Of a stretch of DNA of 64,000 bases, positions 17,718 through 25,885 are shown piece by piece. Every line of letters begins with the position of its first letter. The first letter of the stretch is position 1. Below the pieces are notes generated by a model. It was not told the DNA's origin. It ran no database searches and was given only the letters and a program-made list of their open reading frames with translations. Made by a program: the position numbers and the translations under genes. Source of the DNA: Prevotella scopos JCM 17725 (lineage in GTDB: Bacteria; Bacteroidota; Bacteroidia; Bacteroidales; Bacteroidaceae); contig NZ_CP072390.1 in the NCBI RefSeq assembly GCF_018127785.1, forward strand, positions 434,001 to 498,000. Direction: 5' to 3'.

Positions 17718-18482
17718 ATGTATAAAAAAACGGTTTATCTGTCTGGATTAACAGCATTATTAGCGTTGACGGGCTGTGCTTCTCATTATGAGTTAGCAGG
17801 CATTCAGCGTACACGTGTGCTGGTTGATAATCGATATGATGCTACTCCTGATGCAGGGGCTGCAAAGTTTATGGAACCATTTAAGCACAAGGTTGACTCG
17901 GTGATGGGACCTGTTGTGGGAGAGGTTGACCACGATATGGTGGCACACCGCCCAGAGAGCGATCTCTCTAATCTGTTGGCAGACATCATGGTGTGGGCTG
18001 CACGCGATTATAATGAGAAGGTTGACTTTGGTGTTTATAATATGGGTGGTATCCGTGCAGCCCTTTCTAAGGGTAAGATTACCTTTGGTGACGTGTTGGA
18101 TATCGCACCTTTCGAGAATAAAATTTGCTTCGTAACACTTTCTGGTGAGAAACTTTTAGAGCTGTTCTCACAGATGGCTCATACTGGTGGTGAGGCTGTT
18201 AGCCATGGCGTAGAACTTGTTTTCACACGCGACCATAAGCTTAAATCTGCTCGTTTGCATGGTAAGGAGATTGATCCAAAGGCAAGTTATCGTATTGCTA
18301 CGCTCGATTACTTAGCACAGGGTAATGATAAGATGGAGGCGTTTAAGTCGGCAACAAGTGTTGTTTCACCACAAGAAAGCAGTAACAATACACGTTTTAT
18401 AATTATGAACTATTTCAAGGAGCAGACAGCTCAAGGTAAGGTGGTTAATGCTCACACAGAAGGACGTATCCGTGTGGAATAA
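17718..18482 (+). CDS. Lipoprotein with 5'-nucleotidase C-terminal domain
   Basis: The N-terminus MYKKTVYLSGLTALLALTGC is a lipoprotein signal. The body is the substrate-binding 5'-nucleotidase C-terminal domain (UshA/CD73 family), with ESDLSNLLADIMVWAAR, NMGGIRAALSKGKITFGDV, PFENKICFVTLSGEKLLELF and DYLAQGNDKM. It has no metallophosphatase domain; that is supplied by the next gene, 20 bp downstream. Together they probably dephosphorylate extracytoplasmic nucleotides. The order is the reverse of that in one-chain enzymes. Confidence 0.9.
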   Translation: MYKKTVYLSGLTALLALTGCASHYELAGIQRTRVLVDNRYDATPDAGAAKFMEPFKHKVDSVMGPVVGEVDHDMVAHRPESDLSNLLADIMVWAARDYNEKVDFGVYNMGGIRAALSKGKITFGDVLDIAPFENKICFVTLSGEKLLELFSQMAHTGGEAVSHGVELVFTRDHKLKSARLHGKEIDPKASYRIATLDYLAQGNDKMEAFKSATSVVSPQESSNNTRFIIMNYFKEQTAQGKVVNAHTEGRIRVE

Positions 18483-18502
18483 ATATTTAAGGAGTTAGGA
18501 AA

Positions 18503-19342
18503 ATGAAAAGAAATATATTATTGATAATGTTCTGTTTCATGGCTGTTGTAGGTTTTGGACAGGACAAGAAACTGACAATTCTCCATACAAACGATACGCA
18601 TAGTCAGATTTATCCGCTCAGTCCTAATCTTGCTGATACGATGAAGGCTGATCGTGGTGGTTTTGTGCGTCGTATTGCAATGCTTAAAGAGGAGCGTGCA
18701 AAGAACCCTGACTTGCTACTCTTTGATAGTGGTGACTTCTCGCAAGGCTCGCCTTATTACACAATGTTTAAGGGTGATGTTGAAGTGGGACTGATGAATC
18801 AGATGCACTATGATGCTGCTACGATTGGTAATCATGAATTTGACTTTGGTTTGGATAATATGGTGCGCCTCTTTAAGAAGGCAAACTTCCCAATCGTTTG
18901 TGCAAACTATGATTTTAAAGGAACTGAATTAGCAAAGTTGGTTAAGCCATACATTATTTTGAAGCGTAACGGACTGAAGATTGGTGTCTTTGGTCTTGCT
19001 CCAAAATTGGATGGTTTGGTAGTGAAAGCTAACTATGGTCCAATTGTTTATAACGACCCTGTCGCTTGTGCACAGAAGGTTATCAACGAATTAAAGGCAA
19101 AGAAGTGCGACCTTATTATCTGTATTTCTCACCTTGGTTGGAACATAGAAGGGGTCAGTGATGAGGAGGTTATCGCAGGAACTCGTGGTCTTGACCTTGT
19201 ATTAGGCGGTCACTCACATACCTATCTTACAAAGTTAGAGTACGTGAAAGACCTTGACGGCAAGATGGTTGGCGAAGATCAGAATGGTAAGCATGCTATT
19301 TACGTAGGTAAGTTGGTGCTTGATATGAAGAAGAAAAAGTAG
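18503..19342 (+). CDS. Metallophosphatase, 5'-nucleotidase N-terminal domain
   Basis: A signal peptide (MKRNILLIMFCFMAVVGFG then QDK) precedes the calcineurin-like domain. The di-metal ligands are in LTILHTNDTHSQI, LLFDSGDFSQGSP, ATIGNHEFDFGL and LVLGGHSHTYL. The 279-aa protein ends where the C-terminal domain of UshA-like enzymes would begin. It probably works with the upstream lipoprotein in the periplasm or at the outer membrane. A strong hairpin follows. Confidence 0.92.
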   Translation: MKRNILLIMFCFMAVVGFGQDKKLTILHTNDTHSQIYPLSPNLADTMKADRGGFVRRIAMLKEERAKNPDLLLFDSGDFSQGSPYYTMFKGDVEVGLMNQMHYDAATIGNHEFDFGLDNMVRLFKKANFPIVCANYDFKGTELAKLVKPYIILKRNGLKIGVFGLAPKLDGLVVKANYGPIVYNDPVACAQKVINELKAKKCDLIICISHLGWNIEGVSDEEVIAGTRGLDLVLGGHSHTYLTKLEYVKDLDGKMVGEDQNGKHAIYVGKLVLDMKKKK

Positions 19343-19374
19343 GTCTTTCGTTCGATAGACTTATATAGAATAAA

Positions 19375-19435
19375 GTGGGCTGTATCAGTATGATTGCCAA
19401 TAGCAATCTTATTGATGCAGCCCACAGTCTTTTAT
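19375..19435 (+). terminator. Terminator of the 5'-nucleotidase operon
   Basis: The arms GTGGGCTGTATCA and TGATGCAGCCCAC pair almost fully across a ~35-base loop and are followed by TCTTTTAT. About 290 AT-rich bases with no gene follow, up to orfA of the IS. Confidence 0.65.
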
Positions 19436-19724
19436 ACTTCCTAAAACGTTGTTGAAAGTTAATCATTAAGCGAATACATAGCTAAAACTGTCCACTGTCT
19501 ATTCTATTATCATCTTTCGACACAGAAAACCCCTTCTTTTAATATGTTGAAAATTACGCAAATAAGGAATTGAAAAATCATTATATAAATTCAAATAAAA
19601 CTTCCATAAATAAGGGAGAAAATACGTATTAAGAACAAGTTTGCAACCAACAGAAAATCAATCAGTTATAAAATTTGTCTTATAGCAGATTTACTTCACA
19701 TCATTTTAACATTTAAAATTCAAA

Positions 19725-20123
19725 ATGGGAAGTAAACATTCTAAACACAGAACATTCAGTGAGGACTTTATTCTCACTTTACTTCGTGAGTATTACTCAT
19801 CAGAAGTGTCAATTAATTTCATCTGTCGTAAGTACGGCATTAATAGTGCCAGCTTTTATCAATGGCAAAAAAAGTATGATTTAGATGAAAAAAAGCTATC
19901 TTTGTCGCATGATATTATTACTAAAGTAAAAGCTATGCGTAGTAAGAAAGCTATGGAGAAAGCCCCTCTAACTCGTGAGGAAGAGCTTGAAGAACAAGTA
20001 TCGAATTTGAAGAAAGCTTTGGAGTATTCTGAACTTCGCAATCAAGGTTTGATGAAAGTCATAGAGATAAGCAGTAAGGAATATGGTGAGGATTTGCTAA
20101 AAAAAGCTGGCGCCAAGCAGTAG
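19725..20123 (+). CDS. IS3-family transposase OrfA
   Basis: The protein starts MGSKHSKHRTFSEDFILTL. It carries a helix-turn-helix (NFICRKYGINSASFYQWQKK) that binds the terminal repeats, and a leucine-zipper-like coiled coil toward the end (EEELEEQVSNLKKALEYSEL). The 132-aa frame ends 18 bp after an A7 run where a -1 shift would enter the OrfB frame. Confidence 0.9.
   Translation: MGSKHSKHRTFSEDFILTLLREYYSSEVSINFICRKYGINSASFYQWQKKYDLDEKKLSLSHDIITKVKAMRSKKAMEKAPLTREEELEEQVSNLKKALEYSELRNQGLMKVIEISSKEYGEDLLKKAGAKQ
20099..20107 (+). other. Programmed -1 frameshift site (A7G)
   Basis: A run of seven A followed by G occurs in the OrfA frame as ctA AAA AAA G. A -1 slip continues KKSWRQAVDSL... straight into the OrfB frame with no stop, as in other IS3-family OrfAB fusions. 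Confidence 0.75.
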
Positions 20124-20206
20124 ACAGCCTTCGAGTCAGCAACCCTTGTTTATCAATTGGGCTGCTGAGTGGACTGTTTGGCAAGACTCGTGAAGGCTAT
20201 TACTCT

Positions 20207-20983
20207 GTGAGTAAAGAGAAGAGGGAGCATCGTAAACTTACTGAGAAAATTGTCGTACGTGCAGTAATGGATGTTCGTGCAGATGCTCCTCGAATAGGTG
20301 CACAGAAACTTTTGCACATGCTTATGGATATCTATCCTGGCTTAATGCTTGGGCGCGACAGGTTCTACCAGCTAATGCACAAGCATCACCTTATGCTGAA
20401 GCCATCCAGATGTCGCCACACCACGAACTCCAATCACAACTATTTCAAGTATAAGAACACGGCAAAAGGAATGGTTCTTACACGTCCTGCACAACTCTGG
20501 GTAGCAGACATCACATATATAGATACTGAGGATGGTGTGGTCTATCTTCACCTCATAACCGATGCATTCACTCATGAGATAATCGGATGGAAGCTTTCTG
20601 ACAGTCTGCAGGCTGTCAATACGCTTGCTGCCCTAGACATGGCAATAGAACATTCACAGGGTATGAATCTCTCGCTGATGACGCACCACTCTGATCGTGG
20701 GGTTCAATACTGCAGCAACGCCTACGTGGCAAGGCTGGAGAGTATACACTCGGGCATAAGCATGACTGAAGACTACAACCCTACAGATAATGCAATCGCC
20801 GAAAGAGTGAACGGAATAATAAAGCAAGAGTGGCTCTACCACATGAAACGACCGAAGAACCTCGATGATGCACGATGCACTATTGCTGGTATCATAGACT
20901 TCTACAACAATAAGAGACCCCATATGAGCAACGGCATGCTTACGCCAAGACAAATGAGAGAAAAGCACTGCAATGTAGCATAA
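20207..20983 (+). CDS. IS3-family transposase OrfB (DDE integrase)
   Basis: The catalytic DDE residues are visible in WVADITYIDTEDG (first D), THHSDRGVQYCSN (second D) and DNAIAERVNGIIKQEW (E). The frame is open upstream of the GTG at 20207 to the A7 slip site, encoding SIGLLSGLFGKTREGYYSVS, typical of the OrfB start, so the working protein is probably the OrfAB fusion. It ends in the usual PHMSNGMLTPRQ-type tail. Confidence 0.93.
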   Translation: MSKEKREHRKLTEKIVVRAVMDVRADAPRIGAQKLLHMLMDIYPGLMLGRDRFYQLMHKHHLMLKPSRCRHTTNSNHNYFKYKNTAKGMVLTRPAQLWVADITYIDTEDGVVYLHLITDAFTHEIIGWKLSDSLQAVNTLAALDMAIEHSQGMNLSLMTHHSDRGVQYCSNAYVARLESIHSGISMTEDYNPTDNAIAERVNGIIKQEWLYHMKRPKNLDDARCTIAGIIDFYNNKRPHMSNGMLTPRQMREKHCNVA

Positions 20984-21226
20984 GGGTTTCTGTGCGTTTC
21001 ATGGTATTAAATTTTGTAAGTTGAAGGAAAAATACTAACTTTGAACATGTGCTACACACGTTCAGACTTCATTGTCAAGATTTATGACTATGTAAAGCGA
21101 ATCAGTAAAGTTTCCATGGGGGTGTAAAGCTGTTCAGGAAGCAAGTAAAAAATGTGTAAACCAATTTAGTAACAATAACCAGAAAAGTGTGAAGTAAATT
21201 TAGGCATAGTCAATTGTAGAAGAAAA

Positions 21227-21336
21227 GGTGCTTAATTGGACTTCAAAAGGGCGTTAGTAAGACTTCAAAAGGGCACCTTTTGCAAGTCAATTAGGCGTCT
21301 TTTAGAAGCCAAAAGAGCATATATTAGATTTGATTT
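21227..21336. repeat. 22-bp tandem array, family A copy 2
   Basis: Five units occur at exactly 22 bp (anchors 21227, 21249, 21271, 21293, 21315). The array is roughly 85% identical to the one at 2331, and the similarity continues about 45 bp past the units. It begins 15 bp after the IS end. The rest of the gap to 21583 shows nothing recognisable. Confidence 0.85.
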
Positions 21337-21582
21337 GCGTGAAAATAGTTTACAAATAGTGTTTAATAAGGGAACAAGTTGTTTGTTGAAGCAGCTATCG
21401 TATCTATTTGTTTTTTGTTTTATGCATGGTATTAATTTGATGTAATCAATCTCGTTTATTTACAAGAACCAATCCCAATAGTAGCAGTTACGATTATTCA
21501 GCTACTATTGGACATTGATTACGATGTAAAAAGCTATAGCCTGATAGCGTTCTCGTATTATGAAAGGTGTTTGTGTGCACCT

Positions 21583-21915
21583 TTATCTTATGTAAATCTC
21601 ACCAGGCTTCCTGTCGCCCTTTGCTTTCTTCATATTTTCCTGATACTTTTGAATGATAGGCTTCAGATATTTTTTTGATTTTGTTGTAATCAGCATCACG
21701 CCGCCAGTACGTGGATAAAATAGCTTGTTGAAGTCACCGTTTTTGATAACATTCACACTAATGATGTCTTTTTGGTCAAGGTTATCGATGTTCTGTACCT
21801 CAACTCCATCTACAAGAAACACTGGTATGTTCAGACTATCTTGCTTTTCTTTAGTCTGTGCGCTGATGTTTATACTTGCAACGAGTGCACAAAGAAGGAT
21901 AATAAACTTTCTCAT
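21583..21915 (-). CDS. Small secreted TonB-plug-like protein
   Basis: A signal peptide (MRKFIILLCALVASINISAQ) precedes an ~90-residue domain. The core IPVFLVDGVEVQNIDNL, then DIISVNVIKNG and RTGGVMLITTK, resembles the plug domain of SusC/TonB-dependent receptors (DG...v..i...di.si.vlkg..a...g...GvI.I.TK). No barrel follows, so it cannot be a receptor. Its role is unknown. It is a single gene with a -7 box at 21946. Confidence 0.65.
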   Translation of the reverse strand: MRKFIILLCALVASINISAQTKEKQDSLNIPVFLVDGVEVQNIDNLDQKDIISVNVIKNGDFNKLFYPRTGGVMLITTKSKKYLKPIIQKYQENMKKAKGDRKPGEIYIR

Positions 21916-21945
21916 AACTACTTTTGTTTACGATTAGAAATGCAC

Positions 21946-21953
21946 CAAAGATA
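21946..21953 (-). promoter_or_regulatory. -7 box of the plug-like gene
   Basis: The minus strand reads TATCTTTG, 30 bp before the ATG. Confidence 0.45.
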
Positions 21954-22086
21954 CTGTTTTCTTTATATTGTGAAACTAAGCCCCCGTTTTTTTAACATCT
22001 TTTATTATCTACCTGTTTGGCATAGAGAAAAGAAGAGGAGAGCCTCTGTAACAGAGAAATAGTACCTTGTCTTGAATAATAAAGAC

Positions 22087-23250
22087 TCAGAGAATGGAAG
22101 AAATATGGCGATAGTTGATAAGGTTGATGTTGCCACTCGTGTTCTCAAAGTCGCCAGAGTAGACTATAGTCTTCTTACTTATGGGGGTCTTTATCCATCC
22201 TTCAATCTGCGTGAGTGCCTTCTCGAAAGATGAACTATAAGTCATAGAAGACTTCACTTCAATGGCTGTTAGTTCCCCTTCCTGCTTGATTAAGAGGTCA
22301 ACTTCATTCTGATTAGAGTCGCGATAGAAGAATACTCCACCCTCTAATCCCATGTTATAGCGATGCTTGATAGCCTCCATAACAATCATATTCTCAAAGA
22401 TAGCACCACGCATCTTATCCCTGTCTAACTGTTGAGGACTCTCGATGTCGAGTAGATAACAGGCCAGTCCTGGGTCGTTGAAATAGAGTTTAGGGCTCTT
22501 CACCAGTCTTTTTGGAATGTTCTCATAGTAGGGTGGGAGGAGCGTTATGAGGTAAGAAGCCTGTAAGACAGAAAGCCAGTGGCTGATAGTCTTGGAACTT
22601 ACGCCTACCTCTGCACCTAATTCAGAAGCGTTGAAGAGTGAGCCTATTCGTGCTGCACACAGTTTCAAGAACTTTGTGAAGCGTATTTGGTCTTTTATCT
22701 GTAGGAGATCTCTTACGTCTTTCTCCAAGTATGTCCTAACATAAGAGGGGTAAAAGAACTTAGCAATATTCTTCTTTGCACAGATAGAAGGGTAGAGCCC
22801 GTTGTAAAGGATTTGATTTAGATTGTCTAAATCAACCTTTCCTGTAACCTCCTGTATGGACATTGGCAACAGTTCGAACACCCCTGCACGACCAGCAAGA
22901 GATTCTGATAAGTTCTTCATTACCTCGAAATTCGAACTTCCTGACAATGCGAAATGTCTCTTGGAATTGTTATCTACAATGCCTTGTATGTAGTCTAATA
23001 GTTGAGGACACCTTTGTATCTCGTCAATAAACATTCCTTCATCTGTCTGATTAAGGAAGGCTATGGGATCATTCTTTGCGTAATCAAGAATGTTGAGATC
23101 CTTTAGACTGTATTTCTCGTAGAGTGGGAATAATTGAGTTAACAATGTACTCTTGCCTGATTGACGTGGTCCAGAGACAGCTATCACGGAGAAGTATTTT
23201 GATGCCTCAAGTATCGTTTCCTCTATTTTGCGATGTATATAATCGGTCAT
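22087..23250 (-). CDS. AAA-type ATPase with DUF4143
   Basis: The 387-aa protein has Walker A AVSGPRQSGKSTLLTQLF (about residues 24-41), Walker B EGMFIDEIQRCPQLL and sensor LSGSSNFEVMKNLSESLAGR. A DUF4143 C-terminal domain follows, with a winged-helix-like part (LGAEVGVSSKTISHWLSVLQ) and a nuclease-like core ENMIVMEAIKH...FYRDSNQNEVDLLI...AIEVKSS. The D-E-K arrangement is PD-(D/E)xK-like. These ATPases are multicopy in Bacteroidota and have no settled function. Two 33-bp palindromes lie just upstream, the nearer overlapping the predicted -7 box, so the gene may be autoregulated. Confidence 0.9.
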   Translation of the reverse strand: MTDYIHRKIEETILEASKYFSVIAVSGPRQSGKSTLLTQLFPLYEKYSLKDLNILDYAKNDPIAFLNQTDEGMFIDEIQRCPQLLDYIQGIVDNNSKRHFALSGSSNFEVMKNLSESLAGRAGVFELLPMSIQEVTGKVDLDNLNQILYNGLYPSICAKKNIAKFFYPSYVRTYLEKDVRDLLQIKDQIRFTKFLKLCAARIGSLFNASELGAEVGVSSKTISHWLSVLQASYLITLLPPYYENIPKRLVKSPKLYFNDPGLACYLLDIESPQQLDRDKMRGAIFENMIVMEAIKHRYNMGLEGGVFFYRDSNQNEVDLLIKQEGELTAIEVKSSMTYSSSFEKALTQIEGWIKTPISKKTIVYSGDFENTSGNINLINYRHISSIL

Positions 23251-23256
23251 AAGTTT

Positions 23257-23289
23257 ATGTAAATTTGAAGTTCAACTCCAAAATTACAT
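23257..23289. promoter_or_regulatory. 33-bp palindrome 1 (operator-like)
   Basis: An almost perfect dyad begins ATGTAA and ends TTACAT, centred on the C at 23273, with two internal non-pairing positions. It starts 7 bp before the ATPase ATG and contains a minus-strand -7 box (TAATTTTG, 23279-23286). Confidence 0.75.
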
Positions 23290-23337
23290 AAAAAAAAGCA
23301 TGTGTACAAGCGAAAAGTGTGTTTTAATAAAAAAACT

Positions 23338-23370
23338 ATGCAATTTTGGAGTTCAACTTCAAAATTGCAT
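23338..23370. promoter_or_regulatory. 33-bp palindrome 2 (operator-like)
   Basis: The second dyad has the same length and core (TTTTGGAGTTCAACTTCAAA) and begins ATGCAA and ends TTGCAT. The T-A to C-G swap in both arms keeps the symmetry. Its centre is 81 bp from that of palindrome 1. Confidence 0.75.
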
Positions 23371-23449
23371 AGATTCTGTTTGCTTTTGATAAGTCTTTCT
23401 TCGTTATAAATCTTTTATGCCATGTCTATTTGCTTGACAAATAAAGGAT

Positions 23450-24196
23450 TTACTCGAAGTAGAAAGTGAGCGCTATCATCTTTGCGCGAGTTTCGTTGAC
23501 AGAGTTGGTGTACATGAGCATATTCTTGTCTTGGAGATTCTTTGCATGACTCTTATCAAGACTGTTCATAAGACTGTACATGAACTTTAACTCTGGGCGT
23601 AGTTTAAAGTAAGGGAGGTAGAAGTCACATCCAAGTCCTACTTCTACGAAGACATCGCCCCGTTTGAGTTTGATATAATCATTGTTCTTACCTGAGAGAT
23701 TGAGCATAGGATTTAGTCCTAACATCACGTAAGGGCGATGATTATTAAAGCGTGGAGCAGCTGCAATGAGGTCGAAAGCACAAGAGACGTATGCTGTTTT
23801 GAGGTCTTGCACCTGCTCCGTAGGCTCTCCTTGCGCATTAAGGTCTGTGATATTTCGAAAGGTCAGATGTCGTGTACCAAAGTACATGGCAGGAGCCATA
23901 CGCAACTGAAAGGTAGAATTGAGTCGTAACTCACCCAATACTCCCACTGTAAATCCAGCGTCCCAGCGGTCTTGATCCGCCGAAACGACTTTCTGTACCA
24001 AACCATTACCATCGTCGAGATCGACCATCTGCGGTCCAATATTATTGAGTTCAAGGTCTTGTAGATGTGTACCAACGAGCACACCGAAATGGAAATCACG
24101 CAGATCCGTATAAGGGCGATTCTGCACTTTTCGTTCCTGTGCATGGCTTGTCAGCACGGAAGCCAATAGGGTGAGGGCTAATAATGTTCTTTTCAT
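23450..24196 (-). CDS. porT: T9SS outer-membrane protein PorT
   Basis: PorT (SprT) is an outer-membrane barrel protein required for type IX secretion. A signal peptide (MKRTLLALTLLASVLTSHAQ) is followed by blocks typical of the family: FHFGVLVGTHLQDLEL, GFTVGVLGELRLN, QDLKTAYVSCAFDL, APRFNNHRPYVMLGLNPML, KRGDVFVEVGLGCDFYLPYF and KLRPELKFMY. It ends in an aromatic residue pair (FYFE). The 248-aa size fits. The window also starts with a T9SS sorting domain, so the system is active in this organism. Confidence 0.85.
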   Translation of the reverse strand: MKRTLLALTLLASVLTSHAQERKVQNRPYTDLRDFHFGVLVGTHLQDLELNNIGPQMVDLDDGNGLVQKVVSADQDRWDAGFTVGVLGELRLNSTFQLRMAPAMYFGTRHLTFRNITDLNAQGEPTEQVQDLKTAYVSCAFDLIAAAPRFNNHRPYVMLGLNPMLNLSGKNNDYIKLKRGDVFVEVGLGCDFYLPYFKLRPELKFMYSLMNSLDKSHAKNLQDKNMLMYTNSVNETRAKMIALTFYFE

Positions 24197-24206
24197 AATT
24201 AATCTT

Positions 24207-24214
24207 CAAACGTA
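24207..24214 (-). promoter_or_regulatory. -7 box of porT
   Basis: The minus strand reads TACGTTTG, ending 10 bp before the ATG, so the leader would be only a few bases. Confidence 0.45.
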
Positions 24215-24447
24215 TAAGTTCTTGTTTTATTGTCTATATAAATGAAGTTATCATCCGCCTTTTCTGGCTACTCATCCTTTTTAGGTAGGCGTTGAGAATA
24301 ATTTTATTATTAAATGAGACCTTAATGGTCGCCATGTTGAGAAGTATATGTTTAGTTAGGTGTCTTTGTTTCAGTATTTTGTACGTTTTGTTTTTCGTTC
24401 ATTTCTATTTTTATGCTGTCTAAATATTTGTAATTTCTACTATTATG

Positions 24448-24479
24448 TTTAGGTATTTAAGAATTTATTTCTACCTTTG
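24448..24479 (+). promoter_or_regulatory. Promoter of the ferredoxin gene
   Basis: TACCTTTG (24472-24479) with a near-consensus TTTA (24448-24451), 20 bp apart. The leader is about 65 nt. Confidence 0.55.
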
Positions 24480-24549
24480 CATCATCAAATCTAGGTATTG
24501 AGGCCTATTTGTAATACAAGAACATTATTAACATTATAATTTTTATATT

Positions 24550-24717
24550 ATGGCTTACGTAATTGGTAATGATTGTATCGCTTGTGGTACATGTATCGAT
24601 GAGTGCCCAGTAGAGGCTATCTCTGAGGGTGAAATCTACAATATTGATGCAGATGCTTGCACTGAGTGTGGTACTTGTGCATCTGTTTGTCCAAGTGAGG
24701 CTATCTCCCTCCCATAA
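24550..24717 (+). CDS. 2[4Fe-4S] ferredoxin
   Basis: This 55-aa clostridial-type ferredoxin starts MAYVIGNDCIACGTCIDECP. Two CxxCxxCxxxCP motifs are complete: CIACGTCIDECP in the first half and CTECGTCASVCP in the second, each binding one cluster. It serves as an electron carrier, for example for pyruvate:ferredoxin oxidoreductase in anaerobes. Codon use is strongly biased, and it has its own promoter and terminator, so it is probably highly expressed. Confidence 0.96.
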   Translation: MAYVIGNDCIACGTCIDECPVEAISEGEIYNIDADACTECGTCASVCPSEAISLP

Positions 24718-24751
24718 GGTTTAATAACCTGTTACTGATTAAAATCACAAG

Positions 24752-24776
24752 GCGAGTCGTAAGGCTCGCTTTTTTT
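24752..24776 (+). terminator. Terminator of the ferredoxin gene
   Basis: The GCGAG/CTCGC stem is followed by a run of eight T. Confidence 0.85.
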
Positions 24777-24909
24777 ATTCTATAACGATTCCTATGGATG
24801 GTTTGAATTCCCAAATGTCCTCTGCATTTATGAACAAAAGTTATGTATTTTAACTGCTTGTCTGTTGTGAATGATTATCATCATTCGCTGTTATACAGAT
24901 TTCTTGTAG

Positions 24910-24953
24910 TTTGGTGCGGGTGCTTAGCACAAATGGTGCGGGTGCTTAATCTC
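24910..24953. repeat. 22-bp tandem array, family B copy 1
   Basis: Two units occur 22 bp apart (GGTGCGGGTGCTTA at 24913 and 24935). The same core in inverse orientation forms the array at 41766. The 600-bp gap between the ferredoxin and the tRNA has no gene; it also holds a 2-unit, 21-bp repeat at 25175. Confidence 0.8.
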
Positions 24954-25174
24954 TCTTTATATACGCATAATCCCGCAAAAGTTTACTAGACACCCAGTTC
25001 CGTATTTGGCCTAACAAGGTGTTGGGAGTTTATAGTTGACTAAATTCGGGACTTCCATCCATTAAACGATGCATAGGCTATGTTGGAAAAAGGTACGGAC
25101 AATTCTTTAATTGATATATTTTCTTCCATTTGTACCATGGAAAAAGAAGGGTCTTGAAGTATTTGGTATGACGA

Positions 25175-25216
25175 GTGTTAGGTGATGAGCGATTGGTGTT
25201 AGGTGAGTAAAATCGA
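25175..25216. repeat. Two-unit 21-bp direct repeat
   Basis: GTGTTAGGTGA occurs at 25175 and again at 25196. It may be a degraded relative of the 22-bp arrays. Confidence 0.4.
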
Positions 25217-25337
25217 TGATTACATAATGACACTTACTACATACATAAATTTCAATATTGAGAGAACTAATGGGCTCATTGCTCTAATTGAGAAATCCTG
25301 ATATGACAGATTGCCCGTAACTTCATATATAAACAAA

Positions 25338-25370
25338 AAAGGTTGGTAATCATTATGATTATCAACCTTT
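25338..25370 (-). terminator. Terminator of the tRNA gene
   Basis: On the minus strand AAAGGTTGATAATCA pairs with its near-complement over a short loop and is followed by a T-run. Confidence 0.8.
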
Positions 25371-25373
25371 CTG

Positions 25374-25447
25374 TAGCGGGACGGGGCTACGATCCCCGGA
25401 CCTCCGGATTATGAATCCGACGCTCTAACCAACTGAGCTATCCCGCC
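25374..25447 (-). tRNA. tRNA-Met (anticodon CAT)
   Basis: The 74-nt cloverleaf begins GGCGGGATAGCTCAGTTGG. The D-loop has AGCTCAGTTGGTTAGAGC, the anticodon stem-loop is CGGATTCATAATCCG with anticodon CAT, and the T-arm is CCGGGGATCGTAGCCCCG-like. The acceptor closes with TCCCGCT and discriminator A. CCA is not encoded. The first pair is G-U. Elongator Met is most likely; the CAT anticodon alone does not exclude tRNA-Ile2. Confidence 0.95.
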
Positions 25448-25885
25448 GTCCATTTGACTTTCGTTCTTGAAAGCGGGTGCAAAGGTATGAAGAAAATGTC
25501 ATACATGCAAATATTACGTCAATTTTTTAATGGATATCCGAGAAAAAGTTTTATATTTGCATTTGAAAAGAGGGGGAGTATGGTTGTATAACAAGTTGTA
25601 GCTTTGTATAAAATCAGTATTACGTAGGTCAAATAATATCTGTAGATTTAGCTTAGCGCAACAGATTAAGAGAATAAAACAGGAACTTTACTCCTATAAA
25701 GGTTGTCTTTCAGTCTTATCGGGTAGAGATATGACATGATGTACGTGATGAAATGGAAGTGGCTATTTTGCTGCTTATAGCAACTAACTTGTATGACGAA
25801 CGACTTTTAGTTTTGATGTCACAATAAGTTTGCTGGCACAAAAAGGTGAGTTAAGAATAGAATAATATTAAACGTAATATTTGAA

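Larger units (their letters stand above)
19676..21212 (+). mobile_element. Intact IS3-family insertion sequence
   Basis: The element is 1537 bp. Its ends are 25-bp imperfect inverted repeats starting TG and ending CA, with the inner 12 bp (ATTTACTTCACA, 19689-19700 and 21188-21199) perfect. A 3-bp ATT occurs directly before 19676 and directly after 21212, consistent with a target duplication. It encodes OrfA and OrfB joined by a likely -1 frameshift. All parts look functional, so the insertion is recent. The right end lies about 15 bp from a 22-bp repeat array. Confidence 0.9.
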
